NCBI GenBank assembly: GCA_902774295.1
Contig: CACYHP010000001.1
Coordinates: 248,001 to 312,000, forward strand
Length of the DNA stretch: 64,000 bases
Source of the DNA: an uncultured Bacteroidia bacterium
GTDB taxonomy: Bacteria; Bacteroidota; Bacteroidia; Bacteroidales; F082
Direction: 5' to 3'
The translations under genes were made by a program, and so were the position numbers. Of the stretch, positions 1 through 8,687 are shown one piece after another; position 1 is the stretch's first letter, and each line of letters starts with the position of its first letter. The notes under the pieces were generated by a model. It was not told where the DNA came from, did no database searches, and saw nothing but the letters and a program-made list of their open reading frames with translations.

Positions 1-126
1 CTCGTCGGCGATGAGAGTGGCGAAACGTTCCATCTCGATGTTCTCGCGATTTTCTTTTCTATGATGGAAGAAAACAGTGGCTGCGATGAGAGCGAGTGTG
101 ATAAGTATGATATAAATCTTCTTCAT
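1..126 (-). CDS. N-terminal fragment of a membrane-anchored or exported protein (runs off the left edge)
   Basis: From an ATG at 126 the minus strand stays open for 42 codons to the window edge. The product starts MKKIYIILITLALIAA, a Lys-Lys followed by one hydrophobic stretch (about residues 3-20), so it is a signal peptide or N-terminal anchor. The following part is charged (HHRKENRENIEMERF). Nothing in the 42 residues identifies a family. It lies downstream of, and in the same direction as, the methyltransferase, with 122 bases between. The gene is probably real; its function is unknown. Confidence 0.6.
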   Translation of the reverse strand, partial: MKKIYIILITLALIAATVFFHHRKENRENIEMERFATLIADE

Positions 127-248
127 AGCCTTTTTTGTTACAAAAATCATGCCAAAAAGTGCTTCGATTTAAGGCAATATTTCAAATGTTTTGATTCTGA
201 TATTCTGAAAAACAAAAATGCCTTAAAACGGCTAAAAACGGGCAAATA

Positions 249-1121
249 TCAAATTTTGCGAAAAACGTAGATCAAACTCGAATAATCTCCTGTTTTACGA
301 GCTTTGCGGTTCGATTTCCATCCGGTAAGAATGCCTTTGATGAAAGAGTTGCCTTCGCCGATATATTTTTCGCTCATCATTGAGATGTAAAATGCGTCCC
401 ATTTCATCGGATGGATGCTCTCGAGTTCGAAGCAGCCGGCAAAGACGTTTTGCAGCGACTCTTTATGAAAATGGTTCAGATGTCGCGGCACGTCGTAAGC
501 AGCCCATTTGTCTTTGTAATATTGTGCATCGTACGACATATAATTCGGCACAGCGATAACGAGTCTGCCGTCGTCTTTTAAAAGACGGTGCAGCTGTTCG
601 GTTTGGAATCGGAGGTCGTCGATATGTTCGAGCACATGCCACATGGTGATAAGGTCGAAAGTGGAGTGGGGGAGAGCGAAGATTTCTTGCGGTGTGACGA
701 TGGTTTTACCCAGTTTTTCAGATGCAAATCTGCGGGCGTCTTCACTAAGGTCGCAGCCCATGATATCACATCCTTGCTGTTGAGCATAATGTAAGAAGTC
801 GCCGACACCGCAACCGAAATCCAGAATATGCGGTTTGTTAAGGTCAGAGCATGCGATCTTATATTTATTACGGATGTTGACTTTTTTCACTTGGTTGTAA
901 ATCCAAGGCACGAGACCTTTTTTATGCTCGTTATGGCTGAGATAATCCTCCGATTTGTAGTAGTTACCGATGACAGATTTATACGGTCGTGGAGTGGTGA
1001 ACAGCAACTTACAGTTGTCGCACTCTATGATTTCGAAGTCTTCCTGAGAGAGGAAATAGTCTTTCAGCTTCAGGTAAGACTTGGTGTTTTCTGATTCGCA
1101 AAACGGGCATTTAGTGCTCAT
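249..1121 (-). CDS. Class I SAM-dependent methyltransferase with N-terminal zinc ribbon
   Basis: This 290-residue protein should transfer a methyl group from S-adenosylmethionine in the cytoplasm; the substrate is not evident. Residues C5, C8, C34 and C37 form two CxxC pairs of a small zinc ribbon. The SAM-binding glycine motif DFGCGVGDFL is at 101-110, an acidic motif II region follows near 120, and the motif IV-like stretch ITMWHVLEHIDD is near 158-169, as in UbiE/COQ5-like methyltransferases. Zinc-ribbon methyltransferases of this layout often act on sugars or surface glycans; that is only family knowledge and no glycan genes are adjacent. The start at 1121 puts the CxxC right at the N-terminus. 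Confidence 0.85.
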   Translation of the reverse strand: MSTKCPFCESENTKSYLKLKDYFLSQEDFEIIECDNCKLLFTTPRPYKSVIGNYYKSEDYLSHNEHKKGLVPWIYNQVKKVNIRNKYKIACSDLNKPHILDFGCGVGDFLHYAQQQGCDIMGCDLSEDARRFASEKLGKTIVTPQEIFALPHSTFDLITMWHVLEHIDDLRFQTEQLHRLLKDDGRLVIAVPNYMSYDAQYYKDKWAAYDVPRHLNHFHKESLQNVFAGCFELESIHPMKWDAFYISMMSEKYIGEGNSFIKGILTGWKSNRKARKTGDYSSLIYVFRKI

Positions 1122-1153
1122 GATATCTTTATTTTATTGTTATTCTCAAAAAT

Positions 1154-1169
1154 TGTTCCACGTGGAACA
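1154..1169. other. Candidate parS centromere site 1
   Basis: TGTTCCACGTGGAACA is a perfect 16-bp palindrome in the gap between the methyltransferase and mnmG. It matches the general ParB-binding parS pattern TGTTnCACGTGnAACA and the Pseudomonas-type parS core GTTCCACGTGGAAC. An identical copy lies at 3181-3196. The assignment rests on the motif alone; no parA or parB is in the window. Confidence 0.6.
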
Positions 1170-1176
1170 TTCCATT

Positions 1177-1287
1177 CGTCATTTCGAGCTTGTCGAGAAA
1201 TCCTTAATTTCCTTTTCAATAAAATGTTCCTATAAACCAAGGATTTCTCCATTCCGTTCCATTTCATTCCACTTCAGTCGAAATGAC
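1177..1287. repeat. Dispersed intergenic palindrome, copy 1
   Basis: The gap carries CGTCATTTCGAG at its left end and CAGTCGAAATGAC at its right end, with GAGAAATCC and GGATTTCTCC inside them, so the whole unit can fold into one imperfect hairpin. The same half-units recur at 10215-10305 and 58534-58618. Copy 1 is the longest and most degenerate. It lies at the 3' end of mnmG and may act as a transcript end, but it looks mainly like a repeat family. Confidence 0.75.
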
Positions 1288-1296
1288 AATTGAATG

Positions 1297-3171
1297 TTAC
1301 CGTCCTAAAAATACAGCAAGGACCGAAATATCAGCCGGGCTAACTCCGCTGATACGTGATGCTTGTCCCAACGTCTGCGGCTTGTGTTTCGTCAGCTTCT
1401 GTCGTGCCTCGATGGTCAGCGAGTGCAGCGCGTTGTAGTCGAAATCCGGGCTCAGTTTCACGTCTTCGAGGCGTTTCAGCTTGTCGGCGACTTCGCGTTC
1501 CTTCTCGATATATCCTTCATATTTCACCAAAATCTCCGCCTCCTCGATGACACTTCGCGTCATCTCGTCGGCAAGGTCGTATTTCCCTTTCAATGACTCC
1601 ACGTTTTGCATCATCTCCATCAGGCTCAACTGCGGACGTGTGAGCACATGCGCAAAACGGGTCTTTCCGGTGATCTCTGGCGTCTCTTTTGCCACCAGCA
1701 GTGCGTTGACTTCCTCTGGTGAGACGTTAGTATCCTTAAGAAACTGCACCATATCCTGCACACGTTGCTGCTTGTCCAGGAAGCGCTCGTAACGTTCCTG
1801 TGTGGCGAGACCTATATTATATCCGAGAGGTGTCAATCGTGCGTCGGCATTGTCTTGGCGTAACAAGATACGGTATTCGGCGCGGCTTGTGAACATTCTG
1901 TAAGGCTCGTCGACGCTCTTTGTGATGAGGTCGTCGATGAGGACGCCGATATAGCCCTCGTCACGGCGGATGACAATAGGCTCTTCATCGTGAAGGAGTC
2001 TGTGGGCGTTGATGCCAGCCATCAGACCTTGTGCGGCGGCCTCTTCATAGCCTGTGGTGCCGTTGATTTGTCCAGCGAAGAACAAGCCGTGGATCTTATG
2101 TGTCTCCAGGCTGTGATACAGCTGATCCGGCGGGAAGAAATCGTATTCTATGGCGTATCCCGGACGGAAGATCTTGGCGTTTTCAAAGCCTTCGATGTTG
2201 CGCAGGGCTTCGTATTGTATGTCTTCCGGCAGTGACGAGCTGAATCCGTTGAGATAATACTCGCATGTGGTGGCTCCTTCGGGCTCTACGAACAGCTGAT
2301 GGAAGTCCTTGCCTGCGAAGCGTTCGATCTTGTCTTCGATGCTCGGGCAATAACGTGGGCCTATGCCTTGGATCCTACCCGTGAACATAGGAGATTTGTC
2401 GAAGCCTTTGCGAAGTATGTCGTGTACCTTTAACGATGTGTAGGCGATATAGCATGAGCGTTGTTTGAGCGGCTTCTCCACGTTCATGAACGAGAAACCT
2501 GTTATCTCCTCGTCGCCTTTTTGTTCGGCGAGCTTGCTGAAGTCGATGGTTCTGCCGTCGATTCTCACCGGCGTACCTGTCTTCATCCTGTCGGCTTCAA
2601 AACCGAGTTCCACGAGTTGTTCTGTTATCCCGTGGCTTGCCGATTCGCCTATTCTGCCGCCTGAGAACGACTTCTCGCCGATGAAGATCTTACCGTTGAG
2701 GAACGTTCCGTTGGTGAGGATGACAGTCTTGGAGTGCACGTCGCCTCCCATCATGGTGTGGACGCCTTTTATCTGGTCGCCTTCCACCAGCAGTCCGTCG
2801 ACGTGGTCTTGCCAGAACTCGAGGTTTTGGGTGTGCTCAAGGGTGTTGCGCCATTCAGCCGAGAACGCGGCCTTGTCGCTCTGCACGCGCGGGCTCCACA
2901 CGGCGGGACCTTTCGACTTGTTGAGCATCCTGAACTGTATCATCGTCTTGTCGGCGATGATGCCCATCTGTCCGCCCAACGCATCGATTTCGCGCACTAT
3001 CTGGCCTTTGGCAATGCCTCCCACGGCGGGGTTACACGACATCGCGGCCATGAAACTCATGTTCATGGTGATGAGCAAGGTCTTGTTGCCGAGGTTTGCC
3101 GCCGCTGCTGCTGCCTCACATCCTGCGTGGCCTGCCCCGACCACTATCACATCGTAATTATCAAATATCAT
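1297..3171 (-). CDS. mnmG: tRNA uridine-5-carboxymethylaminomethyl(34) synthesis enzyme MnmG
   Basis: MnmG (GidA) works with MnmE to build the carboxymethylaminomethyl group on wobble uridine 34 of several tRNAs, using FAD and methylenetetrahydrofolate. The 624-residue length is normal. The FAD-binding Rossmann motif VVGAGHAGCEAA is at 10-21, the conserved stretch SCNPAVGGIAKGQIVREIDA is near 45-64, and the C-terminal helical domain ends in the family-typical ISGVSPADISVL. In many bacteria this gene lies near the replication origin; here it is flanked on both sides by identical parS-like palindromes, which fits such a location. Confidence 0.97.
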   Translation of the reverse strand: MIFDNYDVIVVGAGHAGCEAAAAAANLGNKTLLITMNMSFMAAMSCNPAVGGIAKGQIVREIDALGGQMGIIADKTMIQFRMLNKSKGPAVWSPRVQSDKAAFSAEWRNTLEHTQNLEFWQDHVDGLLVEGDQIKGVHTMMGGDVHSKTVILTNGTFLNGKIFIGEKSFSGGRIGESASHGITEQLVELGFEADRMKTGTPVRIDGRTIDFSKLAEQKGDEEITGFSFMNVEKPLKQRSCYIAYTSLKVHDILRKGFDKSPMFTGRIQGIGPRYCPSIEDKIERFAGKDFHQLFVEPEGATTCEYYLNGFSSSLPEDIQYEALRNIEGFENAKIFRPGYAIEYDFFPPDQLYHSLETHKIHGLFFAGQINGTTGYEEAAAQGLMAGINAHRLLHDEEPIVIRRDEGYIGVLIDDLITKSVDEPYRMFTSRAEYRILLRQDNADARLTPLGYNIGLATQERYERFLDKQQRVQDMVQFLKDTNVSPEEVNALLVAKETPEITGKTRFAHVLTRPQLSLMEMMQNVESLKGKYDLADEMTRSVIEEAEILVKYEGYIEKEREVADKLKRLEDVKLSPDFDYNALHSLTIEARQKLTKHKPQTLGQASRISGVSPADISVLAVFLGR

Positions 3172-3180
3172 ATTTCCGAG

Positions 3181-3196
3181 TGTTCCACGTGGAACA
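3181..3196. other. Candidate parS centromere site 2
   Basis: A second exact copy of TGTTCCACGTGGAACA, between the mnmG start codon (3171) and the ybeY stop (3216). The two copies are 2.0 kb apart. Sites spaced by a few kilobases are usual for ParB-parS centromeres. The position just ahead of mnmG could also touch its promoter. Confidence 0.6.
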
Positions 3197-3215
3197 ATTT
3201 TGTTAATTCATTGAT

Positions 3216-3641
3216 TTAGAATTCGTTACGTCGCATTGCGAGACATTTTTCCTCTTGTGCCCGCATCGTCGCGGCATCTTCGTCGGTCTTGTCTTTAAAG
3301 CCTATCAGATGCAGCACGCCGTGTGCCAAGACACGGTGAAACTCGTCTTTGAACGGCTTTCCCATCTGCTCGGCATTGTCCTTGATGCGGTCGATGCTGA
3401 TGTAAAACTCGCCCGAGAGATACTCCTCACAGTCGTTCAGCGGAAACGTCACGATGTCGGTGTAGAAATCGTGGTTCATGCGCTTCTGGTTGAAATCCAA
3501 GAGGTATTCGTCGCTGCAGAAAAGGTAGTACAACTCGCCGATTTTCTTGCCGTAAGACGCGACAAACTCTTCGATCCATTCCTTGGCAAGACGCTGGTTT
3601 AGCGCAGGAGATTCGATATCAATATTTTGAAACGTTATCAT
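3216..3641 (-). CDS. ybeY: Endoribonuclease YbeY (16S rRNA maturation)
   Basis: YbeY is a zinc-dependent single-strand endoribonuclease needed for 16S rRNA 3' processing and ribosome quality control. The metal motif reads HGVLHLIGFKD: the first two His ligands are present, while the place of the third His in the Escherichia coli enzyme is occupied by Asp. I believe this variant is usual in Bacteroidota. The reading frame opens at 3668, but the nine extra residues (MPYPNIKRK) look like leader, so the start is put at 3641 (MITFQNIDIES), giving 141 residues. It sits 44 bases downstream of mnmG. Confidence 0.9.
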   Translation of the reverse strand: MITFQNIDIESPALNQRLAKEWIEEFVASYGKKIGELYYLFCSDEYLLDFNQKRMNHDFYTDIVTFPLNDCEEYLSGEFYISIDRIKDNAEQMGKPFKDEFHRVLAHGVLHLIGFKDKTDEDAATMRAQEEKCLAMRRNEF

Positions 3642-3683
3642 CTTTCTTTTTATGTTGGGATAAGGCATGCCTTATCCGTTTGA

Positions 3684-6600
3684 TTAATTACCTTTTTTAA
3701 AGAAATATTCGTTAATCTTTTGTTTATAAAACGGTTGATACTCAATAGGATTCGTGCGCAGGAAGTCCTGTTGTTTTCTGATGCTCTCCTCATATCTAAT
3801 CTCATCGATATTATGAGTCTTTTCAGGTCCCTTGTATTCATCCGACTTGCGTTTCTCCTCTTTCTCGCGTTCCTGTTGGGCGTTTTCAGCCTTCAGCATT
3901 CGCGACATTATATCTTTCTGACGTCTTATTGTCTGATTTGTAATGCGTTTGTTTACGATGTCTTCCTCGAGTTTTTCCATGTCTTTGATGATTTGCTTGA
4001 TGTCGTCGTCACCGAGCATGCCGTTTTGTTTCATCTCATCGAGGATCTTCTGCATCTCCTCACGGATGAGCTCTTGCTGGGCTGCCATTCGCGCCAGTTC
4101 CTCGCTCATGCTCTGTGATGGGGTGCCGTCTTTTTGCTGTTGCTGCATCTGCTGTTGCATCTTTTTCAGCTGTTCACCCAATTGATTCTGAAGGTCTTGC
4201 ATGTTTTTCATGCTTTTCGGCTTACCTTGTTTTCCTTTGGATTTGCCGGGTTTTGAACAGGAGCTGGTGCTTTGTCCGTCCATCATCGACTCCATCTCGT
4301 TCAGTGACTCGGAGAGCATCAGGGCGAGGTTGTTCATCGACATCATGGCGTTTTGCTGTTTTTGGGTGGCGCTGCCGAATCTCAGTTCCAGAACATCTTG
4401 CATTGCCGACTCCAGCTGTTGGTCGATGACTTGTAACTCGTTGAAAACGAAGTTCTTAACAGAAGTCTGTCGATTTGCCATCTTACGCAGGGAGTCTTCA
4501 ACCATCACGAAGTTTTCAGAGATTTCTTTCTGACGAGAGATCTTTTGTGAGACGGTGGGGTCGTCTTTCTTCATGACGCTGATTTCCTGCATCAGTGCTT
4601 CTTCGGCATGTGACGAGCGCACCACGTTTTCGAGCAGAATTCTCACCAGATGCGCGTCTTCAGCGAGCTGGTCCATGCCGCCGCCCATCATGATGCTGTT
4701 CATGTTTTCCGCCATCTCCTTCATCTTCTTTCCGGCTTTCTGTTTCTGTCTTTGCGCGTTCTCCTGGTCGTCTGCATCTTCCGATTCCTCGGCGTTTTCA
4801 AGGTCTTCCTGAATCTCATCAAACGACTCTTCGTCTTTGTTTATGTCAAATGGGTCGTTCAACCCTTGGTTTTTCTCGATGATGGAATCGAGTTTCTGTT
4901 CCATCTTATTGAATTGATTTTCAGCGTCTTGTGCCGAAATGGAGTCGGTGTTGTTCATCAGTTCGTCGGCGAGTTTCTGCATCTCGTCCATCAGCTGGTT
5001 CATGTCTTTCTCAACTTTCAGTTGCTCCAAAAGCGAGAGGTTGCGGTCCATCATCTGCTGCAGTGCCTCGTTGTTTTTCTTGAGGTCTTTCATGATTTCC
5101 TGCATGCGCTCGCGCGGCATCTCACTCAAAAGCTGCTCAATCTCGTCCATCAGTTTTTTCATCTCATCGGGGATGACCTCCTCGAAAAGCTTGTTTATCT
5201 CCTCCTGTTTCTTCACCAAATCTTCGTTGGAAAGCTCGTTTTCCTTAATGAAATCTGACAGTTCCTTCTGTTCCTCCTGGATTTTGTTCCACTCTTCCTG
5301 AATCTCTTTCTGCTTCTCCATCAGCTCTTTCATCTTCTCCTTATCGCTCCAGTCGAGGTCTTTTTTCGACATCAGGTCGCGGAGCATGTCTTCAATGTCC
5401 TTACGGAGATTTTGAAGTTCGTCGGAACGCTGGTTGAGGTTGTTAAGTATCTGATTTTCAGTGTTATCGGCGATGGAGTCGAGTTGTTCTGTTGTTGGAA
5501 GGACGAGATAAAACACCTCCGAGCGCTTCGATTTCGGTCCGTTGATTCCGTCGTTGTCGAAAATCTCGAAATATGCCTTCACCTCGTCGCCGCGATAAAG
5601 CGTAAGTGTATCAGTATCAATGCTATAATAGAATGAAGCACGGGTGTTTTTCTTATCGATAGAAATGTTTTTCACAAACGACTGATTCGGTTTGCCATCG
5701 ACTTCGAAATGGTAGAGAAGTTTGGTGAAGCCGTAGTCGTCGGCGATGAGGCCCGAATAATATGTCTGTTTCGCGAAATCTTCGTGGAAATTCTGCACCT
5801 GTATGTCGGGATAGGCGTCAGGAATCACTTCGACGGTGAATACTATAGGATCTGTCGAATTCCATTCATTATTCAATGAAACCGTGAATTTTGTGGATTT
5901 TATAGCTGTAAATCTATAAATGGAATTATCAATTGAAATTGAATCATTTATAAATATTGCCTCTACGTCGCGGGTGTGAAATGTAAATTCAACGTCAGTT
6001 CCCTGTGGCACGATAATGCGCGTTTTCCCGTTCAATGTCTCATTTTTGCGATGGATATATTTCGGAAACGTCAGTTTTGCCTCGTAATACAGCATTGTTG
6101 GGTTAGGTCGGACGGTGAGGTTAATCATCTGACTGCGATAGTCGCCACCTTCGACGTAAAATTCCTCGTTTTGATAGATATTTTTGAAGATGAAGCGAAA
6201 GTCGTTGGTATTCAAGCGGTTCATCATCCTGATACCCGTAGTGGATTTGATATAAAATGCATCCGGGATGCGCTCGCCAGTGACATGGATGCGGAATTCA
6301 ACGTCTTTGCCTTGCGATGCCTCGAGATTTGTTGCGGAGAGCTCGACGTTGAAAGGCAGCGGCTTCACATATTCCTGAGAATAGTTGAAAATACGCTCAG
6401 CTGGCTTTTTAGAAAAGTCGGGTAGGAATATCAAGGCGACGCTGAGAATGACGAATGCCAATCCGAAAATCTTCAGATATTTGTAATTCTCTTTCAGGTT
6501 GACCGCGTCGGAGAAATTGATAGGCTTCAGATGTTCGGTACGCTGCTCTATTGTCGCTGCAAGTAATTCATTATCAGCGTTTTGCGAATATTCGTTCGAA

Positions 6601-6938
6601 AGTTGAATGGTATTTAGCAGTTTGTCGCTGATTTCCGGGAAGAATTTCCCGATTATCACTGAGGCTTGCTCATCTGACATCTTTTTGCGGAAGCGGATGA
6701 GGTTGACGACAGGGATTGCGAAGTGGAAGATGGTGACAAACAATGTGCCGAGGATGAACAGCAGTAACAGCACGAGTCTGCCTTTCTGCGGGAGCCATGA
6801 GAAATACTCTATTCCATTGATTATCAAGAACAAGGCAATAATCAAGACAAGTCCTATCAGTGCGCCTTGGATGAGGCGGTTGAGGTAGAACTTCCTGATG
6901 AAGCGCTCAATTTTCGATATCAGAGTAGAATTCGCCAT
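3684..6938 (-). CDS. DUF4175 family membrane-anchored coiled-coil protein
   Basis: About 1084 residues with three predicted membrane segments near the N-terminus (about 20-45, 52-75 and 155-175), then an extracytoplasmic beta-rich region to about 500, then a long Glu/Lys/Met-rich coiled coil (about 500-770) and a Gln/Met-rich stretch near 930-955. This layout matches the DUF4175 family common in Bacteroidota, whose role is not established. The start was moved from 6956 to MANSTLISK at 6938, because a good -7 box lies at 6954-6961 and would put the transcript start between the two. Function unknown; probably an envelope protein. Confidence 0.85.
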   Translation of the reverse strand: MANSTLISKIERFIRKFYLNRLIQGALIGLVLIIALFLIINGIEYFSWLPQKGRLVLLLLFILGTLFVTIFHFAIPVVNLIRFRKKMSDEQASVIIGKFFPEISDKLLNTIQLSNEYSQNADNELLAATIEQRTEHLKPINFSDAVNLKENYKYLKIFGLAFVILSVALIFLPDFSKKPAERIFNYSQEYVKPLPFNVELSATNLEASQGKDVEFRIHVTGERIPDAFYIKSTTGIRMMNRLNTNDFRFIFKNIYQNEEFYVEGGDYRSQMINLTVRPNPTMLYYEAKLTFPKYIHRKNETLNGKTRIIVPQGTDVEFTFHTRDVEAIFINDSISIDNSIYRFTAIKSTKFTVSLNNEWNSTDPIVFTVEVIPDAYPDIQVQNFHEDFAKQTYYSGLIADDYGFTKLLYHFEVDGKPNQSFVKNISIDKKNTRASFYYSIDTDTLTLYRGDEVKAYFEIFDNDGINGPKSKRSEVFYLVLPTTEQLDSIADNTENQILNNLNQRSDELQNLRKDIEDMLRDLMSKKDLDWSDKEKMKELMEKQKEIQEEWNKIQEEQKELSDFIKENELSNEDLVKKQEEINKLFEEVIPDEMKKLMDEIEQLLSEMPRERMQEIMKDLKKNNEALQQMMDRNLSLLEQLKVEKDMNQLMDEMQKLADELMNNTDSISAQDAENQFNKMEQKLDSIIEKNQGLNDPFDINKDEESFDEIQEDLENAEESEDADDQENAQRQKQKAGKKMKEMAENMNSIMMGGGMDQLAEDAHLVRILLENVVRSSHAEEALMQEISVMKKDDPTVSQKISRQKEISENFVMVEDSLRKMANRQTSVKNFVFNELQVIDQQLESAMQDVLELRFGSATQKQQNAMMSMNNLALMLSESLNEMESMMDGQSTSSCSKPGKSKGKQGKPKSMKNMQDLQNQLGEQLKKMQQQMQQQQKDGTPSQSMSEELARMAAQQELIREEMQKILDEMKQNGMLGDDDIKQIIKDMEKLEEDIVNKRITNQTIRRQKDIMSRMLKAENAQQEREKEEKRKSDEYKGPEKTHNIDEIRYEESIRKQQDFLRTNPIEYQPFYKQKINEYFFKKGN

Positions 6939-6953
6939 AATACTATAAATTTG

Positions 6954-6961
6954 CAAAAATA
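6954..6961 (-). promoter_or_regulatory. -7 box (TATTTTTG) for the DUF4175 gene
   Basis: On the minus strand TATTTTTG matches the Bacteroidota -7 consensus TAnnTTTG and is followed by GC. The transcript start would fall near 6947, about nine bases ahead of the chosen ATG at 6938. Confidence 0.6.
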
Positions 6962-7007
6962 CGAAAAAGTCTTTAGTTGTTAGCTTTTAGTTATCAGATT
7001 TTTGCTA

Positions 7008-7152
7008 TTTTAATGCCATTTGCAGAAATGCGACTTACCACTGGGTACTGAGAGCATTTCGAAAATGGCAGTAAAATAGATTATTGATACCTTTCTCGAA
7101 TTACTCTCAGTACTTGGTAGTAAGTCGTAATTCTGCGAAAGGCATCAATAAT
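7008..7152. repeat. Two long hairpins in inverted orientation (BIME-like repeat pair)
   Basis: Hairpin A has arms 7008-7031 and 7054-7076 around a 22-base loop (7032-7053). Hairpin B has arms 7080-7104 and 7127-7152 around a 22-base loop (7105-7126). The loop of B is nearly the reverse complement of the loop of A (both read GACTTAC..., ...GTACTGAGA on one strand), and the stems are related too, so B is an inverted, diverged copy of A. This is the layout of paired REP units. It fills the 311-base gap between the divergent DUF4175 and permease genes; the rest of the gap holds only their promoters. Confidence 0.8.
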
Positions 7153-7239
7153 CTTTTTAAGTTATGGTATCGTTAAAAATGATGAGTGAGCTGTTAAAAA
7201 TCATTATTAATGATGAGCTGTTTATGTTTTAAAATGCTG

Positions 7240-7247
7240 TAATTTTG
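7240..7247 (+). promoter_or_regulatory. -7 box (TAATTTTG) for the metal permease gene
   Basis: TAATTTTG followed by C fits TAnnTTTG. It lies 20 bases ahead of the ATG at 7268, downstream of the hairpin pair. Confidence 0.55.
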
Positions 7248-7267
7248 CATCGTTAAATGATTTTGTT

Positions 7268-8542
7268 ATGCGAGAAATTTGGAATCTTATAAATGAAATG
7301 TCGCCGTATCTGCTTTTAGGATTCGGCTTTGCGGGATTGCTTCATGCTTTTGTACCTTCGCAAGTATATCACCGTTACCTTTCAAAAAATGATTTCCGTT
7401 CTGTTTTATGGGCGGCGATGATTGGAGTGCCTTTGCCGTTGTGTTCGTGCGGTGTCATCCCGACAGCGATGTCGTTGCGCAAAGAAGGTGCATCGAAAGG
7501 AGCGACGACCTCGTTTTTGATAGCTACGCCTCAGACTGGTGTCGATTCTATTTTAGCCACAGCGTCGTTGCTTGGCATACCTCTCGCGATCATCAGACCT
7601 ATTGCGGCTTTGGTGACGGCTCTGTTTGGCGGGCAGCTGGTGAACATCGCCACGCGCAACGAGAAATCGGAGGAATCGGAAGTTATCAGAAAAGCTTCTG
7701 ATGAAAGGCCAAAAGGCTTCTGGAACAAGATCAAAGAGGCTTTGAAATACGGTTATTTCGAGATGATGCAGGATATTGGCAAGTGGCTGATGATAGGTCT
7801 GGTGGTAGCCGGTTTGATTACGGTTTTCGTGCCTGACGATTTCTTCCTTTATTTCAACGACAAACCGTTGCTCACCATGTTGATGGTGCTTGTGGTCTCA
7901 GTCCCGATGTACGTTTGTGCAACAGGCTCTATCCCGATTGCCGCAGCTCTGATGCTGAAAGGCATTTCGCCTGGCGCCGCGTTGGTTCTCCTGATGGCCG
8001 GACCAGCCTGCAATATGGCGTCGATCATGGTGATTCGCAAGGTTTTGGAAAAGAAGACAATGTGGGTTTATCTGTTTTCCATCATTTTAGGAGCAATAAC
8101 TTTCGGCCTTATTATCGACCTTGTTTTGCCTACCGAATGGTTTACTTCAAGCATTGTAGCCACCAAGGAATGCTGCAACGAGGCACCGGCAGTTTTTAAT
8201 GTGATTTGCAGCGTGGTTTTGGGAATTTTGCTTATCTTTGCGTTGATTATGAGGCGTCATCATCATTGCGACTGCTGTTGCGATGACCATGACGACCACT
8301 GCGAATGCGAGTCTCATTCTCATGAAAATCATACAGTTATGAATAAGAAACAGTTTAAAGTTGACGGCATGATGTGCAACCATTGCCGTGCCAATGTTGA
8401 GAAGGGTCTCAAAGCCCTCGAAGGTGTTGAAAATGTGGAGGTTGACCTTGCTTTAGGAATGGCTGTCGTTGAAGGCGACGTTAGTGATGAAGAGGTCGTC
8501 AAAACCATCGAAGGCCTTGGATATCAAGGGAAGAGGATATAG
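7268..8542 (+). CDS. SO_0444-family Cu/Zn efflux permease with metal-binding linker and C-terminal HMA domain
   Basis: A 424-residue inner-membrane protein of the permease family named after SO_0444, thought to export copper or zinc. About nine hydrophobic segments fill residues 10-330. Two repeats of the family signature are visible: VPLPLCSCGVIPTA near 57-70 and a matching ATGSIPIAAALMLKG near 217-231. A linker near 335-353 is packed with His, Cys and Asp (HHHCDCCCDDHDDHCEC). A heavy-metal-associated (HMA) domain with MMCNHC follows from about 357 to the end. The linker and HMA domain probably collect or sense metal for the pore. It stands alone, with its own promoter and a terminator after it. 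Substrate metal is not known. Confidence 0.88.
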   Translation: MREIWNLINEMSPYLLLGFGFAGLLHAFVPSQVYHRYLSKNDFRSVLWAAMIGVPLPLCSCGVIPTAMSLRKEGASKGATTSFLIATPQTGVDSILATASLLGIPLAIIRPIAALVTALFGGQLVNIATRNEKSEESEVIRKASDERPKGFWNKIKEALKYGYFEMMQDIGKWLMIGLVVAGLITVFVPDDFFLYFNDKPLLTMLMVLVVSVPMYVCATGSIPIAAALMLKGISPGAALVLLMAGPACNMASIMVIRKVLEKKTMWVYLFSIILGAITFGLIIDLVLPTEWFTSSIVATKECCNEAPAVFNVICSVVLGILLIFALIMRRHHHCDCCCDDHDDHCECESHSHENHTVMNKKQFKVDGMMCNHCRANVEKGLKALEGVENVEVDLALGMAVVEGDVSDEEVVKTIEGLGYQGKRI

Positions 8543-8628
8543 AGATTGTTTTACGACAAACTTTTCAGAGTATTCTTTCCCTTTGGACATTATCACTTTT
8601 GTCAATTAAACATGGGGTGTAAAAAAAC

Positions 8629-8663
8629 TAAAGTCTAAAGTCTAACGACTAAAGACTTTTTTT
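8629..8663 (+). terminator. Hairpin with T-run after the metal permease; TTTAGTC-type repeat
   Basis: AAAGTCTAAAGTC, a TAAC loop, then GACTAAAGACTT followed by a run of T form a stem loop typical of a rho-independent terminator. The T-run overlaps the gltX -7 box. The same low-complexity words recur after folB (10664-10743). Confidence 0.55.
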
Positions 8664-8671
8664 TATTTTTG
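8664..8671 (+). promoter_or_regulatory. -7 box (TATTTTTG) for gltX
   Basis: TATTTTTG followed by C, 16 bases ahead of the gltX ATG at 8688, inside the T-run of the upstream terminator. Confidence 0.55.
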
Positions 8672-8687
8672 CAAAAATTTTTGAGAA

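Noticed and set aside
2465..3157. 230-codon plus-strand frame inside mnmG
   Set aside because: Shadow of the highly conserved mnmG frame; Ser/Pro/Met-rich product without motifs.
7008..7152. Terminal inverted repeats of an insertion sequence
   Set aside because: No transposase frame lies between or beside the arms, and no target duplication is visible; the paired-hairpin layout fits REP-like units better.
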